A stretch of DNA of 64,000 nucleotides from Streptomyces griseomycini (GTDB lineage: Bacteria; Actinomycetota; Actinomycetes; Streptomycetales; Streptomycetaceae): the NCBI RefSeq assembly GCF_014203535.1, contig NZ_JACHJI010000017.1, positions 1 through 64,000 of the forward strand. Reading direction: 5' to 3'. Below the pieces are notes generated by a model. That model had not been told where the DNA came from and did no database searches. It saw only the letters and a list, made by a program, of their open reading frames with translations. Shown one piece after another: positions 40,901 through 52,900 of this stretch (its first letter is position 1; every line of letters starts with the position of its first letter). A program made the position numbers and the translations under genes.

Positions 40901-43900
40901 GGGAAGCTGCCACACAGGCATCGCCCCATGCACGATCCGGCGCCGCCACACCTGGTTTTCGTCCTCCAAGAGCAGGCTGCGCACGCCGCCGGGGGCGTCC
41001 TCGATGTCGATGACGCGGAAGATGCCCAACCGGTCGCCGTTGCGCTCGTCCGGCATGGCGATCAGGTCGCCCTCGCCGAGCTGCGCCACGTTCGACGGGC
41101 GGGGCCGGTCAAAGCCCGCGGGCGGGGTCCGGCCGGCGGCCTGGTCCAGGTGGTCGGCGGCGCGCAGGGCCGCGCGGCCCTCAGGGGTCGCCGGGTCGGC
41201 GGACTGGCGCAGTTGCGTAGCGAGTGCGGCGGCCTGCTCCGGGGTGACGGGGAGGTCCGCGGCGATACGGGCGGCGGCCTGCTGCGCGTCCGGGTTGTCG
41301 TCCGGGCCGCTGGCGTGGTCGTCGATGACGCCCCGGTCACCTTCGGTGAGGTCCGGGTCGATGGTGGTTCCGGTCACCGGATCCACGGGGCGGGGCGGCT
41401 CGTGCACGGTCAGGTCCTCGGGCTCGTCCGGCGCGTCGTCCGGGCCCAGCTCGGGGGCGTTGCCGTTCTCTCCCTTCGCGCGCGGCAGGATCGCCGCGGC
41501 GTCCATGTCGATCTCGCCTACCTCACCGGTGGTGGTGTCGGCGTACTCGACCGTGACCCGGTCGCCGTCCCGGCGGGTGCCGGTGACCGCCACCGTGGCG
41601 AGCGCGCCATCGCGGTCCAGGATGATGACGTCTCCTTCCTTGAGGTCGGCGGCCGCCGGGTGGTCGATGTCCGTCACGGGGGCCGTGCCGGGGGCGGTGT
41701 CGCTGACTTCGCCCGTGACACGCAGATCGCCGGCGCTACGCGTGGTGGTGCCCTGCGCGGTGCTGACGGTGACCTTGTCGCCTTCCACCTCGTCGACGGG
41801 CCCGAGGAGCGCGCCGTCGGTGTCGGTGACGACGTGCCCGGGGCGCACCTGGTGGCCGTCGGACGTCCAGCCGTCGGGGCGGGCGCTGTCGGTGACGGCG
41901 AGCGTGGTCGGGCTGATGCCGTCCTCGGTGTCGTCGTCGTCCCAGCGCACGGACACGGTGGTATCGGTGGCGCCGGTGACGGTGCCTTCCTGGGTACGGA
42001 TGCCCCGCACGCCGGTAACGGCGCTTCCCGGGAAGAGGGCACGGCCGTTGCGGTCGGACGGGACCCGCTCGGGCATGTTGCCGGTCTGCACCGCGCTCTG
42101 GGCGCCGGTGGCCGGGGAGCCGGGCGTGACGTCGTCCGGGGCTTCGGCGCGCGCCGCGGTGGCGTTGAGCGTCGTGTAGACGTTGCCGCCCGCACCGGTG
42201 CCGTCGGGGTTCTCGGTGACCCAGGTGCGCCACTCCTGGGTGGTGCGGCCGCGGCGGGTCACGTCGACGAGCTCGGGCCCCTTGTAGACGTACCCGGCGC
42301 GCTGGAGCGGCTTGCCCTTCCTGGTGGTGCCGTCCATGCGGACCATGTCGCCGGGCACCAGGTCCTCGACGCGGGCCCAGTGGGCGGGCTGTCCACCGAC
42401 CGGGGCCGGCTCCCCCTCCGGCTCCGGCTTCCTCGACCCGTCGGCGGGGTCCGCGGGGCTCGGGGTGCTGCCGTCCGTGGCCGGCGTGGTCGACGACGCG
42501 TCGGTGCTACCCGGCTGGTCGTAGGTGTGCGGCCGCTCGCGGCTGCTGTCCGGGGCGAAGCCGTCAAGGAGACGACCGGCCCAGGCCGCGCGGGCGTCGA
42601 GGTCAAAGAGCGCTTCGGGCTGTCCGCCCTCTTCGCTGTCGGCCAGTACGGTGCGCAGCCACGCGAAGTCATCGCGTGCCTGCACCAGGTCGTCCCGCAG
42701 ATCTCCGCTGGGGGAGCGTCCGTCGCGGAAGGCGTCCACCATCGCGGCGAGCCGGTCGTACCGGGCGCGGGCCTCCGGGATGTCTCGGAGGGACTCCGGG
42801 AGCTCCGGCAGGGTCCGGTCCGTGCCCGCCAGGCGCAGCATGACCGAGTCCCACACGTCCTCGCCCGGGTTGGCCGGGTCCGCGGGGCCATCCTGCATTG
42901 CCTGCACGACCAGGTTGGCAACGGCCAGGTTCCGGTCCCGGGTGCGGCTGGCGCGGTCGTTGCCCAGGCCGAAGAAGGGCCGGGCGTCCCAGACCGGGTC
43001 CGTACCGGGGGCTGCGGAATGGATGGAGACGGTGCCGATCCGGCGCCCGTCCAGCCATACGGCCTGTGCGCCGCCGTCCCCGTCCGGGCGCAGCTCCGCA
43101 CGGTCGGCGAACGCGTCGGCTCGGTCAGCACTTCCGTATCGGAGCACAGCGTCGTCGATGTTCTCGGCGCGCTGGGGATCGAACGGCCGGGCGGGGGCGA
43201 CGTCGTCAGCCGTGAGGGGCTGCGGGGTGTCCGTCTCTGCGGACCCGGCGCGCTGCTCCTCCTCGTACTGGTGCCGTGCGATGCGGTCGTTCTCGCGGCG
43301 CTGCTGCTTCCACTGGTTGAAGGTGACGCGGCCGCCGTTGAGGTCGTACCACTCCACCAGTTCTTCGCTGGCGTACTCCCTCCACCGGTCACCCGCGGAC
43401 AGGCTGCCGCCGGAGAACAGTTCCGTCTCGTTGGGCTTGTCCGCGCTGTACTTGTACTTCTGCTTGTAGAAGTAGCCGTTCGTGAACTCGATCGCGGCTC
43501 GGTGGCGGGCCTCGTTCCAGTCGGCGAACTCGAGGTGCAGCGCACGGTCGGCTTCCCGCTGCCGGTACTGCGAGTACGTGAGCCGGCCATTGCCCGCAGT
43601 GGTCTCGTCACCGAACAGCCAGAGGTTCAGCTCCGGCGAGGCCAGTTCCTTCGCCCGCTTGTTGCTGTACTTGCGGCCGGAGAACACCTCGCGGGGGTCG
43701 ACGCCGGCGGCCTCAGCCTCCGGCGAGAGGAACCGGCCGCCGGTGGCCTCCATCGCGGCCTGGAAACGCTCCTCATCGAGGGCGTCGAACTCCCGGCGCA
43801 GGTTCCCTGGGGTGGCCGGAGCGGGCTGGGTGACGTCCGTGTCCCCGAAGCCGAGAGCCGCGTCCATGGCCTTGCCTTCGCGCTCGGCCTCTTCGGCGTT

Positions 43901-46900
43901 CGCCGGCGGGGTGTCCCCCATGGCGGCGCGGACCTTCTCGTCGACGTAGCCGTCCCGGCGGTCCATCTCCGCCATGACGCGAAGCTCGTCCTTCGGGCCC
44001 AAGCCCCGCAGGTAGGCGGCCTCGAGCTCGGCGTCGTCCAGGGTGGTGAGGTCCTCGGGCAGGACGAACGCGCTGGCCCGCTCTCGCTCGTAGTCCTCCT
44101 GAACCGCGCGGAGTGCCTGCGGGAGGTTGCGGCCTTCCCCGTCGCGCCATGCGGCCACGGCCGCCGGGCCCCAGGGCTGATTCCAGTCGAACAGGTCGCC
44201 GTTGCGGTCGGTGAGGTCCTCGAACCGTGCGGTGAGCTCGCTGGCCTCTTCGGGGTTGTCGGAGGTCAGGGCGATGCCGGGCAGGTTGGTGCCGTTGCGG
44301 GCCTGAGCGAAGCGCCACACGGTGCTGCCGTCGTCCTGCTGCTCGGGCCACATCGCCAGGCCGCCCTCGGGCGACAGGGCGAGGCCTTCACGGTCCGCCA
44401 GTTCGGCCAGGTGGGCACGCCGCTCTGGAGTGTCCTCGGCCGGGGTGAGGCCGTCGCCGGCCTTCCACGCGCTGCGCAGGGAGTCGACGTCACGGTGCCG
44501 GGCCGGGGTCCGGCCGTCGCCCTCGTCGCCTTCACCGGAGGGCGTATCGGACTCCGGCATGTTCATGTGTGGCAGGCCAGGCCCGCCGGGGCCGCCTCCA
44601 TTGGGGCCGCCGTTGCCGCCGTCGCGGTTACGACGCCTCCGCCGACGCCGGCGCTTCCCCTCATCCTCCTCCTGGTCGTCGTTGCCGTCGTCCGGGCCGT
44701 CCTCCCCACCGTCGGCGTTGTCGGGCCCGTCGCCGTTGTCGCCGGAGTCGCCTCCGTCGCCAGGCGCGTCTGCACCGCCCCCGTCAGGCTCGCCGTCGGG
44801 GTCGGCTGCTCCTCCGTCGAGGTCGCTGTCCCGGCGTCGCTGGTTGTCCTCCTCGTTGTCCTGGTCCTGCTGCTCGTTGTCGTTGTCCTGCTCGCCCTCG
44901 TTCTCCGGGGTGTTCTGGTTCTGCTGCTCCTCGTCCTGGCTGTTCTGCTGCTCGTTGTCCTGGTCCCGCTCACCGCGAGCGGCACGGGAGGCGAGGCGGA
45001 ACCGGTCGGCGGCGTGCTCGCCCTGCGGGCCCGCGAGCTCGTACTGCTCGGCGAGCGCGTCCATGCGGTCGGCGATGTCGCGGAGCTCCGCGTCCCGGTC
45101 GTCGGCGTCGTCCGCGCGGTCCAGGCGGTCACGCAGCTCCTGCATCTCGGGGAGGGACTCGCCGCCCACGGCATTCAGGCCCTCGCCGAACAGAGCCTGC
45201 GCACGCGCCGCTCGGTCGTCGCCGTCCTGGCTTGCCGCGTCGCGCTCCCCAGGCCTCGGCCGACGGAAGGCTTCGGGGCGGTCGGCCGTGCTCCGAAAAC
45301 GCAGCGACCGAATCAGTGCCCTTCCCGTCTTATCGGCTTGCTCGTCCGTAAACTCCGGGCTCTCCTCAGTCCGCACCGACCAATGCGAGTCGACCAGGAA
45401 GGGGAACATCGCGCCTTGGCCGAGCGGGTCAGGGCGCGCGGAATCCTCGAGCCGGGCGCGGTTCGTGATACCAGCGGTGCGGGGGCCCGAGTCGTAAGGG
45501 CCGGGATAGGCGTGCAGGACCGTGATTTCATCGCCGGCCTGGGTGTCCAACGGGTTCAGCGGGATCGTGTACCCGTCCGCCTCCTGCCGCGTGCGCCACT
45601 CGTCGTAGTAGTTGCTGAGCTCGCGCTTGCTGTCGAGGTACCTCCGCGCTTCCTTCTGCCAGAAGCTGTGTACCCCCTCGTCTCCGCCCTGGGAGACCAT
45701 GCGCTGAGCGACCACTGTCCCCAGCGATTCACCGTCGGGGCCGCGGAACGTCAGTGCGCGTTCCGCCGCATCCGGTGCGTCCCACGGGAAGAGGTTGCCA
45801 TCGGTGTCACGGACCCCTTCCAAAATCCGCGCCTGTGCAAGGGCATCGTCACGGTTGTATGCGCGAGCGATGACCGCCATGGACCCCGGCGCCACGACCG
45901 ACCAAACGGGCCCAATGTCCTCGGAGACCTGCAAGACCGCCAGGCGGCCGCCCTCGGACAGCTCGAGCGTGTCGGTGTCGGCATCCGTTGACCGCATGCC
46001 GTGCTTGTGGGACGGCAGCACCATGTCGGCGTGAGGTGCCGGGTCCAAGTCGCCGCGCTTCCAGCGGTCCCGCACCTCGTCCACGCTCGAGAACCGGCGA
46101 GGGCCCGCGTCGGGAGCAGCGGCGGCCTGACCACCGAGGACCGGAGCGTTGCCCGGACCGTCCGTGTTCGGCTTGCCGCTCTCGGGTGCGTCGTCGTCCC
46201 TGCCGCGCGCATCGGAACCATCGGGAATGGCCACGATGTCGCTCGGGCGGAAGCTCAGCGGCTGGTTCTTGACGCGCCAGTAGCCGTCTCGCTGGGCCGG
46301 CCGCTCCACCGTGATGTTCATGTGCTCGGGGCCCGAGTTGGGGCCCGAGCCGCCGCCCCTGCGCGCGACGATCCGAAAGCGGTCGCCGGGGCGGGGCTGG
46401 ATCTGGGAGCCGTCAACGGCCTGCCAGCCCTCCGGCACACGCACCTTGGCCGCACGACGCCGACCGTGATCGGCCTCGATCCGACGTGCCAGGTCGGAGG
46501 AGTCCTCTCGTCCGGGGTTGCCCTCCGGGAGCCGCTCCACCAGGTCAGTGGCGCGGATCATCGCGAACTCGGCCCGGACGGTGTCCGTGCCGTTGAGCGT
46601 TACATCCGCCTCAACCTCGATGCGGACCTGTCCGTTGCTGAGCACCGGTGTGACGCCGATGACGCGCCCCACCATGTGCATCGGCTCGTTGTAAGCGGGG
46701 TCTGCAGAGACGGTGTGCACCCAGTCCCCGAGCCGGATCTCGGAGGCGGGAACCATGTCGCCGTCGTAGCGCTGCCGCACCGCCGCGAACTCGTCGTCCT
46801 GCACCGGATCCGTGCTGCCCTGCTGGAAATCGGGGTGCTCGAGCGCCCGCCGCGCCTTGTTGTGCGCAGCAGAGGCCCAAGACCTGTATCTCCGCGTCTC

Positions 46901-49900
46901 GTACGGCAGATCAGGGTTGTCGAACTCCTCCTTGAGCCACGCGGTCTCGCCGACGAGGCGGCGAAGGTCGGCCTGCAGGTCCTCGCTACCGTCCTCAACG
47001 CGCTCGAGCAGGTCCTGGAGGCGCTGTATGCGGTCCTGGTCGTCGATCCCTTCGGAGTGGTTCCGCAGGGTGAGAATGTCGTCGTGGATGTCGCGCATGC
47101 GGGCGCGCAGCTCGTGGTGCCACGCCGGGGTCGGCTCCGGCCGTGTGCGGTCGCTGGCCCACGCGAACGTGTCGTCGGGACCGCGCAGGAACAGCGGGCT
47201 TCCCCACGCATACGAACCGTCGGAGTTGACGAACGACACGGTGGTCGTGCCGTCGTCCCTGCGCTCCACGCGGGTGACACGGACCGGCGCGTTCCAGCCC
47301 TCGGGATACGGGCGGCCATCTCGGTCCTTCCGCATGCGTGGCACGCGGATGATGTCGTTCTCGGCGACGTCTTCGCGGTCTCCGAGAACCCAGCCGTCGG
47401 GGGTCTCACTGCGTGCGGCGTCGTTCCGCGCGAGTTCTTCCTCCTGCTCGCGGCGGAAGTCGACCAGGTGGACGAGGCCAGCCACGGCATCGGCCTTGGA
47501 CTTGAGGAGGGGGCCGCTGCTGGTGCCGTCAACGTGCGTGTACGACCACTTGCTGCCCAGCTTCTCAACCGTGCCGATCTGCTCACCGTCAAGAGACACC
47601 GGTGAACTACCGTCGGCGGCCTTCTTGCCTACCACGGCACGAGCCAGAGCGTCGGCCTTCTCCCGGGCCTTCTGCGCGTCCTGCTCCTCCCGTATACGGA
47701 CGGCCTGACGCTGGTTCTGCGCCTCGAGTAGCGCACCGCGGCGGTTGCCGATCCTCGACACCGTGGGGGACAGATCGCTGCGGGGCACGCGCGGGCCTTC
47801 GCCGCTCGGCACGACGTGCCGCTGCCGCCACGCTTCCAGAGCCTCCAGTTCCGCCGCGATCTCGTCGTCGCTCATCGCAATCGGCGGTGTGTCGCCGATC
47901 GGCGCCAGCGGAATCTCCTCGGCGCCTGCAGAGTCGTCGGTGTTGGACTGCTCGGGGCGCTGCAGAGCGTCCCACTGCTCCGGGGTGAACTTCTCCACCA
48001 GGTCGCCCGGCGCAAGGTAGCCGTACTCGACCCGGTTGTCGCCTTCCCACTGCTGGGCTTCCTCGTTCCAGAGCATCCGCTCAAGGCGAATGGCCGTCTC
48101 GCCCGTCTCGTGGTCCTTCGGGGTGCCCATCGACAGGTCGTGGAAGATGCCGCGGTAGGTGTGGACCTGGTTCCGTGTGTCCATCGGCTCAGTGCCCTGG
48201 AAACTGATCAGGTCGCCGTCCCGCAGGTCCGACGGGTGGTAGAGCGTGCCGCCGTTGGGGCCTTCGCCCCGAGGCTGCGGGGTCCGCTCCGGGAGTGCGG
48301 ACATGGCCTGGTCGATGACGGCGTCCATGTCCTGCAGCTCTGCGCGCACGGACCGCGTCTGTTCGAGGTCCGGCAGCTCGGCCTCATACCGGTCGAGAGC
48401 CTCAGCGGTCTCTGCGATACGGACGCGGGCCCTGCGCAGGTCCTCGCGGTTGTCGCCGGTCGGCGGGTTCCCCGACAGGATGCCGTCGAGGTGGGCCGCA
48501 GCGTGCTCGTAAGGGCGGCGGATCTGCAGGAGTATTTCCCGCTTCCCCATGTGCCGGATGTGGTCGCCCGGGTCCGGGGGCAGCGGGGGCAGCGCGGGCA
48601 ACCGGTCGCGCAGGGTGCGGGCGATCGACGTCTCGTCGCCATCGTCGTCACTGGTGGCGGCGGGTTCGGAGCTGTCACCACCGTTACCGGTACTGCCAGC
48701 ATCGGTGTTGTCGCTGCTGTCGTTGTCGTCCTGCCCACCGGTCGGCTCGGGGCGGATCTGATTGAGGGTTTCCTGAACCTCCTGCCGCGGGATGCGGACC
48801 GCACCCCCCTGCTGCGGCGGGACGAATTGGCCGCTGTTCAGGGCCGCGTCCAGTTCCTCGGGGCTGGCCACGTCCAGGCGCGGCTGGTCCTGCCCGTTGC
48901 GGCGCACGACACGGCTTGCGGTGATCGGCGCGGTGCGGCCGTCCTCCGTGCGGACGCGCAGCTCCACGCCGTCGATCGCGGAGACGGTCCCCGCGAGGAC
49001 GCTCTCCCCGTCCTCAGACCAGAAGGTGACGCGGTCGCCAGCCTGGAAGTCGCTGATCTTCCAGTCCCGGGTGTAGTCGCCGTCAGGCTCCTCCATGGGG
49101 TCGTCGCCCCGGGTGGCGTCCATGACCCACCCCAGGGACCCCATGTCGAGGACGTCCGTCGCGCGGGTGACCGCGACGTACGCCAGGCGCAGCTCCTCGT
49201 CTCCGGGGATGGTGTCCCAGTCGATACCTCCCTCGGGTGTCTCCTTCGGGGTGAAGAAGTCACTGGCGATGCGGACGCGCTCGGACTCCAAGCCCTTGGC
49301 CTTGTGGGCGGTCGAGACGAGGAGATCGTGCGGGGCGGCCTGGTCGACGACCTGCCCGCCGCTGCTGCTGGGCGGGGCGGTGTACCGGTCGGCGATGTAC
49401 TGCTCGACCTTCTGCAGGATCCGGGCGCGCTCGTCCTCGGGGACGTAATCGCCCTTCCTCGGCGGCGGGTACCCCCACCGCTTGCTGACGCCGTCCCAGC
49501 CGAAGCCCTGGCGCTTGAGCCATTCCTTCGTGGTCTCGAAGTTGCTGTCGCCGAAAGCGAGCTTGACCCACATGTGCTCGCCGTCGTCTTCCACCAGCGG
49601 CCGCGGCATGCGCACCGCGTTCAGGAGCGCCTCGAGGTCTTCGCTGTGGCGCTCCATCAGCTTGAACATGCTGTCGAGCTGCTTGAGGTTCTTGTCGCCC
49701 GCGACCTCTTCGCGGATGTCTTCCCAGGCCATGCCGTTGAACTGGGCCAGGTCCTGGTGCTTGGTGCGCTTGCCGTCCCGGAGCGCCTCGGCTGCTTCCA
49801 GGAACTTCCGCAGGTCGTTGAGGCCTCCGGAGACGGCAACCCTCCGACCGGCCTGTAGTCCTTCCACGGCGCCGAGAACGACGCCGGCGTTGGTGCGGGC

Positions 49901-52900
49901 GATGAGCATGGTTTCGTCGCCCGGGTTGATCTCCCCGATGTGGGAGTTCTTGCGGTCCCAGCCCTTGAGGCGCATCCGGGAGCCGACCAGCCGCAGGAAC
50001 CGGTTACCGGCGTCGGCGACAGCGTCACCGAAGCGGAACGTCTGGGTGAGGGTGGCCGTGGCGTCTGCGGGGAGCCGCCCCAGGGCGTCCGTGGCGCCCC
50101 GGAAGCCGTAGATGGCCTGGTTGGAGTCACCGACCGCGACGACCTGGATGCCGGCGGCGCGGATGTTGCGGACGATGCCCTCCATGACCGGGTTCACGTC
50201 CTGCGCTTCGTCCCAGAACAGAACATCGGTGTCCGGCACCCTGCGGGACAGTGCCCACATCTTGACGGGGTGGTCGAACGACAGGGGCAGGTCGCGGTCC
50301 TTGTTCTTCGCCTTCGGGTCGGTGAGGTTGGCCCACATCTGCTCGGCGAGCGGCTTGACCGCCGCGAACACGGCCGCCCGGTTGCGGAGCTCCTCGGGCA
50401 GGTGGTGCTCGGCGAAGTCGTCGTCGTCGGACTTGACCCACGCGGAGAGCAGTTCGTTGGCGTAGTGTGCGGCCCGGCGCGGGGACAGCGAGTCGCCGCC
50501 GGCCTGGATCGGCTCGTACCAGCGCATGCGGTCGGCGAGCTGCTGATCGTTGAGGCGCGGCCACTTCAACCGCTCGAGCAGGTCCTTGTCGACCATGCTG
50601 TTCGCGTACGCGTTGGCCGTGGTCGGGGTGAGATTCTTCCCGTATTCGCCGCGCTGCTGCGACTCGATCGCCTCATCGGCCACGGACCGGTTGAACGCCA
50701 GGTACAGGATCCGCTTGTTCGGCATGCGCCGGGACAGCATCTTGAGCGTCGTGGACTTGCCGGTGCCAGCGAGCGCCATGACACGCATGTCCAGGCCGCG
50801 GCGGGCGGCGCCCTCGATGATGACCCGCTGCTCGTCGGTGGGCGGGTACGCCTCGCCGGCGGACGCCTGGGCCTCGATCCGCTCCCAGTCGGCGTCCGAG
50901 TAGCCTCCGGGCTTCGCGGGCGGCAGCTCGTCCACGCTGGAAACGGCGCCGCGGGCCTCGTCCTGGTTCAGGCCGTACCCGCCGACGCGGTCGAGGAGGA
51001 TGCTGCCGCGGGACGGCTCGACCAGCTTGCCGTCCTTGTCGTACTCCGGTTCCCGCTCCCAGCGGTCGGCTTCCTCCCGCTGCAGCGCCCACAGCCGGCG
51101 CTCAGCGCGCAGCCGGTACGCCAGTTCCAGCGGGTCGGTGGACTCCTCCAGGGCGCGGGTGACGTCCTCCAGGCCGTCGACCTCGTTCTCGATCTCCTCG
51201 GCGCTCATGTCGGCCGGTTCGCGGTCGCCGATCGGGTCGGTGCTGCCCGCCTCGCCCTCCGGCTGCGGGGCTGGCGGCTGGTTCACAGTGCCCGCGGCGG
51301 GGGTGTCGCTCTCCGGGGTCTCCGGAGCGCTGTTCTCCGGCGCCTCGGGCGCGTCCGTGGCCGGGGCGTCACCTTCGGGGGCCTCCGGCGCGTCCGTGTC
51401 CGGCACCTCGGGCGCGGCCTCGTCCGGGTACAGCACCCGCACCTCGACATCGGACGGGAGCAGGTGCTCCTTGCCGTCTTCGTCGACGACCAGGACGCGA
51501 CCGCGACCGGTGAGCACGGGCTTCCGCGCCACGGTGCGCGCGCGGCCTCCGCTGTCCAGGAACCGGTCCCCGGACTCCAGGTCCATGGGCGCGCGAAGCT
51601 GTGCCTCCCGGAGGTTGGTGGTGTCGCGTCCCTCGGCGTCCGCGAACATGTCGGGGGTGCCGAACTCGTCGGCGGCCCGGTCGTCGGGGTTGTTCAGGTC
51701 CGCGGCCCTGTTCGGCCCGGTGTTGGCCGGCTGGTCGACGTCGAACAGGCCGCCCGGCTCCTCCACGGGCTGCTTCGGCTTCGGCTTCGGTTCCTGCTTC
51801 GGCTTGCGGCCGGCGCGGCGGGCCTCCTCCGCCTCGAGGACCTGCATGCGGGTGCGGTCGGCGCCAGACAGCTCCCCGGCCATGTCCCGCTCCATCAGGG
51901 CGACGATCTCTTCGCGGATCTCCGGGTCCGTCATGGTGGACGGGGCCTTGGAGCCTTCCGGGCGTATCGCGTCGAGCTGTTCGGACACCTCGTCGGGCGA
52001 CATGCTGACGGTGCCGTCACCATCACCGCCGTCACCACTGCCGTCGGCGTCATCGGTGCCGTCGGCGTCATCGGTGCCGTCGGCGTCATCGGTGCCGTCG
52101 GCGTCCGGCGCCTGCGTGTCCTTCTCTCTCTGCGCGCGGCGTTCCCGCAGTTCAGCCGCAGCCTGGTCAACGCGCTTGGTGTAGGTGTTGTACGCCCGAA
52201 CCTCATCCGGGTCGGACTCCAGGCCCTCGCCGCCCGCCATCGTCCACGCCCACTCGAGGAGAGCGCGGTGGACCTCGACCGGCCCGGTCACCCTGAGCGT
52301 GCCGTTGCGGCCCTTCTTGGCCTCCTTGAGGGCCTTCCGGGTGTCCGGGTCCTCCATCGCCGCGGTCTCTTCCGTGCTGAGGAAGTCGGCGAGGGCCTCC
52401 GGCATGGTCAGGGTGATGAAGTCCTCGGGCTTGTCCCACGCGTAGCGCAGTGGCTCATCCGCCGGCTCCGAGTTGTTGCGGTTGTTGTCGCTCTCGCGGC
52501 GCGCGAGTTCGGCCTCGACGTCGGTCAGGCGCTGCTTACGGATCTTGGTGATCTCGTCGGTCTCGTATGACGGGCGAGCGCTGGCGAGCTCAGCCCGCTC
52601 GGCATTGAGCTGCTCGGTGTCGAGATCGGCGACCGGCGGCCGCGCCTGCAGTTCCTGCGCGCGCTGCTGTGCCTGTGCCGCGGTCTCCTTCTTCCGCCTG
52701 GCCTCCCGGATCGCTCGGGCGTCGGCTTCGAACCGGTCGGCGTTGGCGTCGAGGCGGTCATCGAGCTGCAGCAGTGCCCGCTGCAGGTCTTGGTCGAGAC
52801 TCTCGGTGTCCAGGCCCTCGAGGGCGGCAAGAGCGCCACGCATCGCGTCCGCGTTCTGCTGGTAGCCCTCGGGGCCCTTCGGGGCGTCCGTAACGTTCTG

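Noticed and set aside
38063..45991. 2,642-codon open frame on the plus strand
   Set aside because: It is exactly antisense to the giant gene, where biased GC-rich codons keep the opposite strand open. The product is Arg/Val/Gly-rich with no recognisable domain, while the minus-strand frame has clear domains.
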